A stretch of 64,000 nt of DNA, taken from contig OZ034972.1 in assembly GCA_964030785.1 (NCBI GenBank), positions 18,265,683-18,329,682 on the forward strand. The letters run 5' to 3'. Below the pieces are notes generated by a model. That model did not search any database and was not told the DNA's origin. It saw only the letters and a list, made by a program, of their open reading frames with translations. Below are positions 21,824 through 33,261 of the stretch, one piece after another; positions within the stretch are counted from its first letter, which is position 1; each line of letters opens with the position of its first letter. The position numbers and the translations under genes were made by a program. Source of the stretch: Siderastrea siderea (taxonomy: Eukaryota; Cnidaria; Anthozoa; Scleractinia; Rhizangiidae).

Positions 21824-22050
21824 CGTAACCTGTTAGTAGTTGTTTCTTTTTTGAACAAGCCAAGCGCACAGCGATCGAGACCTACGAAATCATGGCAAGC
21901 CGTTGAAAGTGGCGCGAAAGAAGGCGCGTGACGTCGCGAAAGCTGATTGGCCGTATTTTCACATGTAAAAATTATCGTAATTTTACGTGTACCAAATACG
22001 ATTTTTCTCAGTGGTGGAAATCTCTATAAAACACTTCAGTTTATATAATA

Positions 22051-22911
22051 AAGAGCTATAAGTTTCTTTATTACTTGGTCCAAATTTAACATCTGTGATC
22101 TCGAAAACATTAGAGATTTTGAGTTGGTCTCTAAACAAATTCACTACTTCATTCCAGAACATCCTGACTCGTGGGCAGTAAAAAAAGAAGTGTTCTAGAG
22201 TCTCTATGTCCACTTTGCATAGGTAACATAAGGGGGACTCGACTTTTTTGAACTTGTAAAGCATCTTGTTTGTATAGAGAATCCTATTTAATATTTTGTA
22301 CTGAAATTCGCGTAGTTTTGTACTCAAGGTTACTTGTAATGGTAACAGAAAGATGTCTTTCCAGTTTAGTTGAAAAGACTCAGTATTATAGAGATCTTCG
22401 TATTTCTTTATGGCGGTTGGCATATTTGCAATTCTAGAGATCAGGCTACCATACAAAAATTTTGATTGCAATTTCTCTACATTGATTCCTTCATTGTTAA
22501 TGTAAAAATAAAAGGTGGATAGATTTATGTGTTGTGTGTAGAGAGGTATAAGACCACAGTTTGTGCATAGAATATTTCGCCAATGTAGTGGAAGCGCCTT
22601 GTATATACTGAACAGTAAGGAGGAATCAATGGGAGAAAGAGCCGAACGCACAAATTCTCCCCCAATCACAAGCTCCCCTGGACTGTCGTAAAGGTCGCCA
22701 ACTTTGTATAGTCCATGTTCACATATTTTGGTGCTAAAAACAGATTTGCCTCCAATGCAGATATACTTGTTATTCCATATAACTTCATTGGCAATTTCTT
22801 CAAGTGTGGAAGGATCAGTTTAGTCATAGAGGACCACAAAATAAGACATTCCTTGTAGAAGTCCGAAATAGCTGTCGAGAGCCTTTCAAAGTTAAAATTG
22901 CAATGAAACAA
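22051..22911 (-). pseudogene. LINE-B ORF2 C-terminal zf-RVT region
   Basis: Reads MFHCNFNFERLSTAISDFYK (from 22911), then from 22669 ALPLHWRNILCTNC, FQLNWKDIFLLPLQVT, REFQYKILNRILYTNKMLY and SPLCYLCKVDIETLEHFFFY followed by C, a C-x2-C-x8-H-x4-C zinc knuckle of the zf-RVT type. One frame change near 22670. It ends at SNKETYSSL where the chimeric element inserted. Good agreement with LINE-A and LINE-C blocks. Confidence 0.85.
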
Positions 22912-22930
22912 AAATTTGCCTCCTACTTTT

Positions 22931-24255
22931 TTAAGATACGAATCTAAAAAAAAATTTCCACCCTGCAGTATATGGATCTAAATATCTCTTTATACACATT
23001 ATTCTCTGTGTAGAAATCATTGAGTCGATGTCAGGCATATTGAGGCCTCCTTTCTCGACTGGATTTATTAGTGTAGTTCGCTTTATTTTGTCTTTACCTT
23101 TCCATACAAAGGTGTAGAGGAGTGAGTTAAGTTTTTTAGTGAAGTCTTTTTTACAAGAAACTAAAGCTACGCGGTATAAAATTTTTGGAATAAGGAATGA
23201 TTTAATTACTTGTCTTCTGCCGATTAGTGTGAGGCCTCTCCAACTCCATCCCTGCAGATATTCTTTGACCGATTTTTCAATTGATTCGAAATTTCTTTTG
23301 GCAAAAAGCGCATGATCATTGGTGAAGTAGACACCGAGAATTTTAACAACGTTTTTAATCTCTTCCACCCCGAATTCCTGGGGATGTAGCACCTTGCTAC
23401 CTAGTGAGAGGATTTCTGTTTTTTCGTGTTTCATTTTCAAACCAGCGTATCTGCCGAAAGGTTTCACAGTGTTCATGAGAACAAAGAAAGAAGTTTTGTG
23501 CCCGACAAACGATGTCATATCGTCAGCAAAGATTACTAATTTTAATTCGTTTCCGCCGACGGTAATACCTTTTATCATGAATATTGTTGCGTATGTCAAT
23601 TGCCAGAATCTCAAGAGCGATAATGAAAAGAAGCGGAGAAAGAGGGTCTCCTTGGCGAACATCGCGCTTGAGTTGAAAGAAGGAAGTGGCAAAACCGTTA
23701 TTGATCACACAACTCGATGTATTGTTGTAAAATGTTTTTATCCACGCAATAAAAGATTTCCCGAAACCAAAGGTTTCTAAAGATTTTAAAAGAAAGTCCT
23801 AATTAAGCGAATCAAAAGCTTTTTCAAAGTCTATAGCGGTCAGAATACCTCTATAGTTTTTAAATTTTGTGAAATCAATTACATCATTGCTGGTACGAAC
23901 TGCGTCGAAAATAGTTCCACCCTTGACAAATGCGTTTTGATCATAATGAATAATGTGGGGGAGGACTTTCTCCAGTCTTTTAGAGATTGCCTTTGAGCCG
24001 ATCTTGACATCAACGTTGACTAAGGAAATTGGCCTCCAGTTCTCAGATTACAGCTTCTTTCTGAGTTGTTGAAAGTTCACCATGACGGTAGGAGAAGTTT
24101 AGGGAATCCATCAAGTTCCTCCCGATTTCAGGCCAAAACACTTTATAAAATTCCACAGACAAACCATCGTTTCCTGGCGATTTGTTATTTTTGAACAAAG
24201 AAAGGACATTAAAACACTCTGCATACGTTAGCCCACCCTCGCACGTGTCACGCAT
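22931..24255 (-). pseudogene. LINE-B ORF2 reverse transcriptase
   Basis: Order on the minus strand: NVLSLFKNNKSPGNDGLSVE (24200), then the broken RT centre (24040-23710; FDSLN-type block A readable near 23820), INNGFATSFFQLKRDVRQGD with PLSPLLFIIALEILA (23708-23600), LVIFADDMTSFV (catalytic FADD, 23540), and the thumb LGVYFTNDHALFAKRNFESI...WRGLTLIGRRQVIKSFLIPK (23330-23160), GGLNMPDIDSMI. Frameshifts near 24040, 23760 and 23580. The RT order and the FADD box are typical of L1/Tx1-type LINEs. Confidence 0.9.
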
Positions 24256-25489
24256 TTCCGGCGATAATTTAGGAATATAAGCAGAGTATAGGAAAGGGCA
24301 TGACGACAGGTCGACAGTATCATCAGTTTTTCAGCATAGAGGTCAGCATAGAAAGAAAAAATTTCATCCGCAATTGTTTTGGGGTTTGTGGTCTCTTTTC
24401 CATTTTTTCGTAACAACGTTCTTACAGAGCTTTTTTTCTTTTGTTGTTTTCTAGGTTCAAAAAATACTTTGTGTTTCTTTCACCTTTCTCGTACCATGTG
24501 GCACGAGAACGAATAATTGAGCCTGTTATGATGTAATTGTATTCGTTTTCGTATTCCAATTTCACCCTTTCTAAATTCTCAATATTTTCTCTTGTTGGAG
24601 ACGCAGCTACTGCTTCATTGCATGCCCTTAATTTGGTCTCAATTAATTTCATGGAGTCTCTTCTCTAGCGAGCTTTTTGTTTGCTATAAGAAATAGTTTC
24701 TTGGCGAGCCTTGTGTTTAATCCAATCCCACACTATTCTCGGGTCGCTGCAGAAGTCAATTTCCGCCTTCCATTCTGGAAACTTTTCACGCATCATTAGG
24801 ACATAGTTATTGTCCTCTAGAAGGCTATTGTTTAATTTCCAAAAGGACGGACCGTGTTGTTGATCGCCTATGTTACCTATTACAAGAACAACCAATGAGT
24901 GGTCAGTTTTAATAGCAGGCACAATATCGACCGTGGCAACGTCATCTTGTAATAGGTCGCTGATGAACCAGTAGTCTAGTCGTCTTTGGATGAAAGGAGA
25001 TTTTTGTCTCCAAGTAAAGCTCCTAGAAGCGGGATTTCGAATTCGCCAAATATCAATTAACTCATTCTCCAATAACGTGTCATCTAAACGTTTGACGGAA
25101 TATTTAAGAGTCGGATTTCCACCGTCGAGAGAGGGGTTTAGAGTCACGTTGAAATCTCCACCGAGTAAAATTTTGCATTCTTTGTGGTGATCTTCTTCGT
25201 TAATAAGATCGGATAATTTTTCAAAAAATTGAGATTGCTGAGTTGGACTTTACCTCGGTGTAAGAACCTGTGAAACTCACGGATGACGTAAAACAAAGGA
25301 AACAAAAACATTTTAAACAATACCGTACAGCAAAACAAAAGCTAACAAACAAAGAAAATCTTGTCAGGTTCTTACACCGAGGTAAACCCCTGAGTTGTCG
25401 TATTTGGTGCGTATATATTTAACAACAAAAAAGGAACGTCTTGAATAATGGCCTCCAAAAGAATAAATCTTCCTTCCTCGTCCGTCATT
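24256..25489 (-). pseudogene. LINE-B ORF2 endonuclease C-terminal half and linker
   Basis: Begins inside the domain at MTDEEGRFILLEAIIQDVPF, continues (after removal of the 25246-25389 MITE) with QFFEKLSDL and ILLGGDFNVTLNPSLDGG, then RRLDYWFISDLLQDDV, KTDHSLVVL and GPSFWKLNNSLLEDNNY (25147-24800). The linker includes ATWYEKGERNTKYFLNLE (24520-24460). The SDH-equivalent TDH motif is kept. A stop at 24665 and slips near 25230 and 24420 break it. Confidence 0.85.
25246..25389. mobile_element. 144 bp hAT-like MITE in LINE-B
   Basis: Inverted ends TTTACCTCGGTGTAAGAACC; flanks CTGAGTTG at 25238-25245 and 25390-25397 give an 8 bp duplication as in hAT elements. It splits the NTTTQQSQFF region of the endonuclease domain. 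Confidence 0.75.
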
Positions 25490-25848
25490 CGTTTAGTTAC
25501 TTTTTGCTAAAGCCCCCTCTGTAATCTGCACTTTTTTAAACTGATTAATTTGTCAGTTTCCTGGTCAGTATGATCAGTCTATTAGTGGCATCTCCTAACC
25601 GATTACGTTAAAACAATGGTGTCTGTCAATATTCTTCCAATACTGACAGGTAAACCTGCCAAGTAAACCTTAGCTTCATTTACAAGTATTTATAGTGCGA
25701 ATACTATCAACTGAAAATGAGTTGTTAAAAATAGTCTTCGAAAGAAAAACGTTTACTTAAGCGGCAGAAGACTGCACGCACTTACTCATGGAAAAATACA
25801 TGAACGATAAAAAAGGCAATCATCACAACGAACTTTATAAAAAAGAAG
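25490..25848 (+). repeat. 3.4 kb repeat unit: end of copy 1 and start of copy 2
   Basis: Continues from the LINE-B target duplication to TCAGTCTATTAG, then jumps directly to TGGCATCTCCTAAC, lacking the roughly 50 bp with GCAACACGGGTGCAGG found at other junctions. It diverges from the unit consensus at about 25848. Confidence 0.8.
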
Positions 25849-25895
25849 CTGAAGCTTGAATGTTAATTTTACCCCTTGGGCAAAATATACCCTTA

Positions 25896-25958
25896 TTAGT
25901 CTCCTACACAGCCCGTTTTTAGTGTCGTCACGCTAAAAACGGCTGCGTAGGAGACTAA
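25896..25958. repeat. Hairpin TAGTCTCCTAC...GTAGGAGACTA
   Basis: Arms of about 27 bp (TAGTCTCCTACACAGCC-GTTTTTAG and reverse) around a GTCGTCAC loop, a small foldback of a kind I recall as common in anthozoan DNA. Confidence 0.75.
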
Positions 25959-26218
25959 ATACAATCTATACTGCGCATTATTTTGTACGATATCACAATG
26001 TATGAAAAGCAATGACAAAAACAAAACTCAAGTTCATATTTTGGCTAAAAGTTTCTTTGTTTTCTCTTACACGCGACAATAAAGTCTCTGGAAATACAGA
26101 CCTGTCACTGATTTTCACGAAACGCAACTATCCGCAAAGATCAGTGAGAGTAAGTCGTAATTGTACTGTGGACGATCTTTGTAATTTATGCGAAACTTGT
26201 TGGCGCTAGCGCTGTTAC

Positions 26219-26268
26219 GACTCTGATGCGACGTCAATGCGACTGACTCTGATGCGACGTCAATGCGA
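26219..26268. repeat. Direct duplication of CTCTGATGCGACGTCAATGC
   Basis: Two perfect adjacent copies of a 25 bp block ending CGACT. Confidence 0.85.
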
Positions 26269-27005
26269 CTGATAGTCACAGCTTGTATTTGCTAGCATTG
26301 TTTGGGGTAACAAAAACAATAAAGTGTCAATGAATTCTCTTCAAGTCCATCAACAAAACGCTCGAAAAAGACAGCCAAACTTATCCTGAACACTGAGCAA
26401 AGCGTCATGTTCCTCGTCAATCGAAGCTTTAAATGATGCTCAAATGGATGGACTTTGTCCCGTAGAAGACGGTTACAGCGGTGCAAATTTGATGTATAAA
26501 ATGGCAAAAAATGACGCTGATTCCGATGTTCTTAAACGATAAAGAGATTTTTATAATCACAACACACGTGGAAAGGACAGCACTAGGGCTGAAATAAAGA
26601 TTACTAGTAGGGCTTGATGAGATCACGAAATAGTTTTAAATGACTGGAATGTCTTGCCTGTCGTTAGGAACACTTCAAACAGTGACTAGTTTGAGGATGA
26701 AATAGTTGTGCACACCTAATTTCGTTGACAAAGACCCTCTGTATAAAGATCTCTATTACTGTATGATTTCAATGGGTCTAGATGTAATGGTCCCATTTTC
26801 ATGATTCCGGATCAGGGTAGTGTTCAAGGCTTTCACGTCTTGGGTGATGAAGGTTTTGGTAGTTGGGCATGTTATGTAGAGTTTCGACATTGATCCATAT
26901 ATGGGGCAGGTACGTTTTTAGTGCGTCTGCGCAGTGTCAAAATCCGGCGATAAATCCGAAGAAATCCTAAAGATTGCTTAAGCGGGTGTTCAAAGAAACA
27001 CTGTC

Positions 27006-29757
27006 ATCCATTTTTAGCATCAGTTTGAAAAGCCAAAAGACACCTGATTTGCGTCCATGGAATAATGGATAATGGTCCCGTTTTCCAAAAATGGCCTTTG
27101 TAGTGCACTGAAAGGAAATATGTGGTTAAGCGACGGATAGCCAGGAAGGAAATGAAGGCAAGTTTTTGTGTTTCGTGTTTACTTGATTTCGGCCCTTGGT
27201 GATTTACACACCGCTCTATTTGACAAAGGAATTTATAAATATATATATGATAAATTAGGGAACCTTTTGACTGAAAAACAGGATTTTCTTCAGGTTGATG
27301 TAAAGAATAGATAACAGTATCCCTTTAATTCTAATAAATGCGACGTGAAAAATAATAGGTGATGTAAAAGGTGATAGGTCCTATCAATTGCTGACCGTCT
27401 AAAAAGTAAAGAGCGGGCTGTCATGCCCTCTCAGTATGTAATATTCGCCTCTCATAAGTAAAGACAATTAAAAAAAAAGTGGAGGAATTTCACCTGATTT
27501 AAGCCATATTTTAGGCCCAAGGGAGGAGAATTTAAAAAGAAAAAATATTTATATTTATAAATGACATATCCCGCATCTCCCCATCCTCCCCACCCCCGAC
27601 TGCGTCCTAACATTATAAGGCAAATAACCAGCTCATTCCTCAAGTAGACTTGGAAAGGTATTATGATGACTCCATGAATACGAAATATTTTGGTTTGCAA
27701 AAACCAACAAGAACAAAAAACCTGACACATAGAAACACTCATAACAAGGCAAACCGAAAAGGAAGGATGAACAACTGTGTGAATCACCTATCACCTGATC
27801 ACCTAATTTTACACTACATCCGAAATACGTAAAATAACACCTTCACGAAGACTGGCTGTGGGCCATCTTGTCTCCCTAACCAACGCTTTAGCAGCAGTTG
27901 CGTGAGCCTTAAAAGTTCTAAACAGGAATGCCTGACTAGGTGCGTCATTTACCTAACATAGTATAATTTAATAATTACTTTTGTTTTCTGTCGTTTTAGC
28001 ATATATTTTAACATTTTGAATACGTTAAAAATTTTAAAAGATGCTCTTACGTTTTCGTCCTGTAATCAGTTGCTGAAAGGCCAGAGGGAGATTTTCATAA
28101 ATGCTAAACTTACAAATAACTTCACAACTTATAAATAGAAAATACTCACCAAAACTTGAGACCAAAAACTAAAAACCGCATTAGTAAAAGGGAGTCTCTT
28201 TTGGCAAGTATACCAGAAACAACGTGGCCTTTACATTTCCAGCGGGCCAAGATAGCTCGTTATTTTCACTTATGGGTCCGGCTATATATTTAGTAGGTGG
28301 CATTCGACGTACGAGCACTGATCATCGGCGAGAACAGTTGTGCGTCCACTTTACTGCTGCGAAAGCAACTTGATTCATTACGTTTTCCAGTACTTTAATA
28401 ACGTGGAATAAACGCTAGCAGGCCATGGAAGATGCCTATTGTCACGAATTAACTGAAGCATAAAAGTAAAAAAATCAATGAGTGTCAGAGCGCTCCATGA
28501 ATAGTTTAGCCTGGAGCTAGTTAAACAGAATAGATAGAATATATTAGTATGTAAAGGCAACGTAATGGATTTTCCTGCCAAAGTTATTTTTTACATTTTT
28601 GGTAATTCAAGCTATTTACGAGAAGAAACGTTAAAAACAATACGTTTCATTTTTCTTCTTTATATAATAAGCATTCGGTGTCGATAAAATATAAACGTTT
28701 CTCTAACAATCAGTTGCTAAAAAGGCTTGGGGAAGCGTTTCATAAATATTAAACTTACAAAATAACTTAACGACTTACAAATACGAAATACTCAGAAAAT
28801 GTTGGATAACAACTGAAAACGCAAAGAAAAGGAACTGTCTTTTGGCAAGTAAGCCAGAGGACAACGTGCCCTTCATTTTCAACACGCCGCAGGTAGCTCT
28901 TCAAATTGACCTCTGAGTCAATATCTAGAGCATCGACGGTAGGAAAACCTGTGCTGCACTGAGAAACCCTGCTGCGAAAACAACTTGGTTCGTTTCGTTT
29001 TGTACATCTGACATCTTTCAAGATGAAAGATGTCAGAGCGCTCAATGAATAGTTTGGCCTGTAGCTAGTTAAACAGAATTGATAGAATATATATTTTCTA
29101 ATTTCAGTAAAAGTTGAAGACAGGCTTGTGGATTTTCTAATTATTGTGTGTGGTGTTTCAATCCTTTTGTGATGGTTTTGCTGATCAGCCTAACCGACGC
29201 TCACTGATAATTGGCGACAACTGGGTGGGAATAAACTTAGGAATAAAATACAGTGATTAAATCATTTCCCGAAACACAATTACTAACTATGACTTGCCTG
29301 AAAACAATTTTGCCAAGATATATAGTCGCTGTGATGTTGAAAGTTAGAGGAAGACAATGTCATGGAGATCAGGTGTTCAAACTCGCTCGTTGCTACGCCC
29401 ACTTTTTCGAGACTTCATACATGCATGCCCACAAGGCAAGGCTACCGCATTGATATAAATAGTAGCACATACCGTGTTTCTTACTCTTCTTTCTCGGATT
29501 CTTATTTATTTATTCACTATGTTTATTTACTTTTTCGTTCTATCGGTTTGGTTAGACTCACGTCACTTCATGAACAAGTTTCCAAGCTTTACATTGACCA
29601 GCAGATTATTTCTTAAAATTCAGATTGATCTAACAAGCGTAACGCTGTTGATATCCAGGTTTACTTGGTTTTTCTCTATCTGAAACTGGCTTAAAATGGA
29701 TCATTCGTTAAGTTACTTCTTGGTAAAGCACCCTCTGTAATCTACACACTTTTTTAA
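27006..29757 (+). repeat. 3.4 kb repeat unit, copy 2 (variant without the AGGGAGCTTAAGC MITE)
   Basis: Matches 48635-50895 and 39717-41850. Includes the CCCACCCCCGACTGCG stretch (27587), CTTCACGAAGACTGGCTGTG (27841), the empty MITE site TACTTTAATAACGTGG (28391), and TATAAATAG at 29454. No coding content; the 111-codon minus frame at 27452-27787 changes length in sister copies. Confidence 0.85.
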
Positions 29758-30645
29758 GGTGTTTCGATACAGTTTTTTTATGGGACCATACCAAAATTTT
29801 TGAATCGGCTCTTAGACAGTCTTCTTCTTGTCAGATCAACGTGAAATTTGCATTACTTGTTGGTTTTGGATTGAACTTTAGCGTGGTTTACATTTTGTAA
29901 AAATCGATATTTCCATGACAACGATAAACAAAAATCCTCGAATACAGTAAAATTAAAATTTTGCACGATACAGATTTCGCTTCGAAAAGCAAATACCAGC
30001 ATCTTAAACTGTGGTGCATGGCAAACAAAATATACAAGAACAAAAAAATTCTGTATGTTTGTTTTGAAGTAAATCGCAAAGACATTTTCAACCTTAGTTT
30101 TTGCCTAGTAATAGTAAATGCACCGAAAAATAATCAACGCTTTGATGAAATGGCTAGTAAATACTGTTAAAATGTGTCTTTTACTTACTATTTTAACCCC
30201 AGAAAGTTTTGTTGAAACTGGTGTTCGCGATCTCGAGAACGACTTGTGTTTCTAAGGTTATTCGCGTAATAATTTTGTGGTAATTTTTTAGTTTGAGCGC
30301 TTTTGCGAAAATCTTAAAAAGGGCTCGATAGATTTTTTTAAAACATTAAACATGCGTGCTTGACGATGTGACCAATTTTAGTTGTGAGTCTATTAACATT
30401 GATTCACTGGAACACTTTTAGATTTAACGTTAAAGAGGATGTATGAACCGACGGAGAAGGTTGCGTTACAAATTCACAGTTCGCAAGTAGATGTTAATAT
30501 ATTCAAAGTAATGCGTTATTCATTGCTTCGTGATTCTTATCTGCTTTCTTTGTTCTTTGTTGCACCCTAGATTACAACGAAAAGTAAAAATCACGGAAGA
30601 ATGCATTGCGCATCACTTTGAATATATTAGCATATACTTGCCAAA
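29758..30645. mobile_element. Unclassified insertion in unit copy 2 with foldback end
   Basis: Sister units read ACTTTTTTAAACTGGTTAAT without interruption. The left end starts TTAA-GGTGTTTCGATACAG; the right part is an inverted repeat (30482-30537 and 30589-30642, core TTAATATATTCAAAGT). The two ends do not match each other, so it is either two elements or one with a lost end. No protein recognised. Confidence 0.6.
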
Positions 30646-30912
30646 ACTGGTTAATCTGTCAGTATGCTCCCTCTTTTAGTGTTTTTATTCTAAGTCGTTT
30701 GCAACACGGGTGCAGGTACCTGCTGGCATTTCCTAACTGATTACGTTAAGACAATAGTGACAATGAGTAATGTAAGCTTAGTTTTTTCCAATATTGACAG
30801 GCAAAATCTGCCCTGGAAACCTTCGCGTCATTTACAAGTATTTACATTGCGAACACTACCAACTGAAAACGGATTGTTAAAAATAGTCTTCGCAAGAAAA
30901 ACGTTTACTTAA
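30646..30912 (+). repeat. 3.4 kb repeat unit: end of copy 2 and start of copy 3
   Basis: Passes through the unit junction TCGTTTGCAACACGGGTGCA (about 30698) up to GTTTACTTAA, where the TTAA element inserted. Confidence 0.85.
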
Positions 30913-31770
30913 GGAGGCTTGCAACAGTTTTTTTGACCATGGAGTGTATCTTTTGAAATCAAAATTTCGCATAGAAAATAAACTTCGATTTCCTTGATAC
31001 TACACCACCTTTTCAAAATATGACCAAAGTTTATTTTTTCATTGGTTTCCTAGCAACAACTGTCACCATAGCAACGGTAATGGACAACCTCTCATTTTAA
31101 ATAATGTCCAATATCTCGAAAACTAGTCAGACACTTAATGACAAAACTTGAACTATCTGAACTACCCAACCTACACAACTTGTATGCGAAATTAGAGGAA
31201 AATCTGTAAGAGCGTTTTCAAGTAAATCGTGATTCATTTTTTGCGGGCTGATTTTGGTCATTCCTGCAATTTTCTCCAATATTTCAAGAAAGATAAAACT
31301 TAACACTCTCTCTTTTCAGTTGAAAGATCTTTTATGACAGCAAAACATTCTTAATGTACATTGAGCTTCCTAGGTGGCTGCGATTTTAAGATATTTATAT
31401 TTAAAAACTGCTAAAATGCAGCACAAATCAGTCAAAAAGTTCCTAATTTGCATAAACTGAAATATTTCTAAACTGCCCTTATAGATTTTTCTCTTAAGTG
31501 GATTGCCGTTAGAGTAATAATTCTTTTCGATGTTCCAGCAAGTCTTAGGCTGAATAAACATTTCGTTTATTAGATAAAAAGGCTGAATCTCGGTCAAGTT
31601 TCAGTCGTTATTAACTTTCAACGATCTATTTCTGGTCTATTTCACGGTTATTCACGTGCAATGAATATTTATACACGCTGCGCTTGTGTCCTCTCGTACG
31701 TTTATCTTCTATGCGAAATTTTGGTTTCGAAAGATACACTCCAAGGTCAAAAAAACTGTTGCGAACCTCC
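30913..31770. mobile_element. 858 bp TTAA-flanked TIR element
   Basis: Ends GGAGGCTTGCAACAGTTTTT (left) and, on the minus strand, GGAGGTTCGCAACAGTTTTT (right); arms match for about 70 bp. TTAA at 30909-30912 and 31771-31774; sister units (for example 42117-42123) have a single TTAA (TTTACTTAAGCGGC). TTAA duplication is shared by piggyBac and Kolobok; the ends do not start CCC, which favours Kolobok-like. No transposase. Confidence 0.8.
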
Positions 31771-33261
31771 TTAAGCGGCAGAACACTGCACGCACTTAGT
31801 CATGGAATAATACATGTATGAAAAAAGGCAATCATCACAACACAACACGCTATATCTTGATATAAAAACGATTTGATTGGTGAACTTACGCTTACAGGTC
31901 GTGTGCGTCCGACGGAACCCTTCAATGTACTAAGCTGGAGCTGGATTATCCCAAATCTCCCAAGCTTCCCCACCCCCAACTGCGTGCTAACATTATAAGG
32001 CAAATTACCAGCTCATTACTCAAGTAGACAGGGAAGGGTATTATGATGACTCCATGAATACGAGATATTTTGGTTTGCAAAAACCAACAACAACAAAAAA
32101 CCTGACACATAAAAACACTCGTAACAAGGCAAACCGAAAAGGAAGGATGAACAGCTGTGTGAATCACCGATCATCTGATCACCTAAGTTTACACTAGATC
32201 CGAAATACATAGACTTGGGTAAATAAGTAGTAAGCTAGAGATTCATTTGTATTGTTTTTAAGACAAATGCATGTAATTATTTGATCTATTCATATATTTT
32301 TTGTTAGTTTTGGTTAGTTATAGTTGTAATGCGTATTTGATCATGTACTTTAAGTATGTTGATTTGCGCAATATTAAGTAATAAGTACGAACACTAAGAA
32401 AATGAACACTTTCACGAAGATTGGCTGTGGGCCATCTTGTCTCCCTAACCAACACTTTAGCAGCAGTTGCGTGAGCCTTAAAAGTTCTAAACAGGAATGA
32501 CTGACTAGGTGCGTCATTTACCCAACATGTTTTATAATTAATAATTTAGGTGTTTTCCAGTCTTTTTAGCACATATTTAAACATTTTGAATAAGTTAAAA
32601 ATTTTATAAGATGCTTTCAAGTTTTCCTCCTGTAATCAGTTGCTGAAAAGCCAGAGGGAACTTTTCATAAATATCAACCTTGCAAACAACTGAACAACTT
32701 ATAAATACAAAATGCTCACCAAAACTTGAGACCAAAAACTGAAAAACGCAAAAGTAAAAGGGAGTCTCTTTTGGCAAGTAAACCAGGAACAGCTTGGCCT
32801 TCACATTTCCAGCAGGCCAAGATTGCCCATTATTTTCACTTTTGGGTCAATTTTCAGTAAGTGGTTTTCGACGTACGAGTACTGATCAACGGCGAGAACA
32901 GTTGTGCGTCCACTTAACTGCTGCGAAAGCAACTTGATTCATCACGTTTTCCAGTACTTTAATAGGGAGCTTAAGCAACCACGACGGCAACGCCAAGGAG
33001 AACGTCACTTTAAAAATGACTTCCTAATATTTCAAACTTCTTCGCGATAGTTTCAACTCGTTCAATCCGTCTAATGTAGCCGAACAATCCGGGAGCTGAC
33101 TTTGTAAGGACGGCGTTACAGTTCAGATAGAAAAAAAAAGGAAATTCACTGTCGTGTGTTCACGTTCTACATTTGGTCATTTCACGTTGTTGTTTTGCAG
33201 AGGACAGCAAAGAAATGTACCAAAATCTGTATCGCACGTACAGAGTCATTGTTTTGCTAAT
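31771..33261 (+). repeat. 3.4 kb repeat unit, copy 3 (truncated)
   Basis: Same order as 42120-43590, stopping inside the AGGGAGCTTAAGC MITE at TGTTTTGCTAATTAA, where unrelated sequence starts. Confidence 0.85.
32964..33261. mobile_element. MITE AGGGAGCTTAAGC, truncated copy in unit 3
   Basis: Left end intact after AAT (32961-32963); right end missing because the 33262-39716 block begins inside it. Confidence 0.8.

Larger units (their letters stand above)
20864..22050 (-). mobile_element. Chimeric Crypton/gag-fragment element, copy 2
   Basis: Inverted relative to copy 1 (3731-5188) and lacking that copy's 236 bp MITE. It splits the C-terminus of LINE-B ORF2. Same order: Crypton-like fragment, gag-like fragment, 3' hairpin. 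Because copy 1 sits in a different element and this copy in a LINE, the shared extent defines the mobile unit. No target duplication longer than 2-4 bp is visible. Confidence 0.7.
20400..25489 (-). mobile_element. LINE-B: 5'-truncated L1/Tx1-like LINE
   Basis: Minus strand. CGTTTAGTT flanks it at 20391-20399 and 25490-25498, and intact units have a single copy (ACTCGTTTAGTTACTTTTTGC), so this is a clean 9 bp or longer target duplication. The 3' tail is the A-rich stretch at 20400-20440 (T-rich on plus). The 5' end is truncated in the middle of the endonuclease domain (MTDEEGRF). It carries the chimeric Crypton/gag element (20864-22050) and a hAT-like MITE (25246-25389). Less decayed than LINE-A. 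Confidence 0.9.
25849..27005. other. Unassigned 1.16 kb block inside unit copy 2
   Basis: Replaces unit sequence. Contains a hairpin (25896-25958) and a 25 bp duplication (about 26219-26268). No protein domain or tRNA recognised; short frames look random. Confidence 0.5.

Noticed and set aside
23394..23780. 128-codon plus-strand frame
   Set aside because: Antisense of the LINE-B RT domain, which has clear motifs on the minus strand.
27452..27787. Minus-strand frame of 111 codons (also at 32016, 39747, 42360, 49359 and 53317)
   Set aside because: Recurs only because the non-coding unit recurs; its start, end and frame change from copy to copy, with no protein-level conservation or domain.
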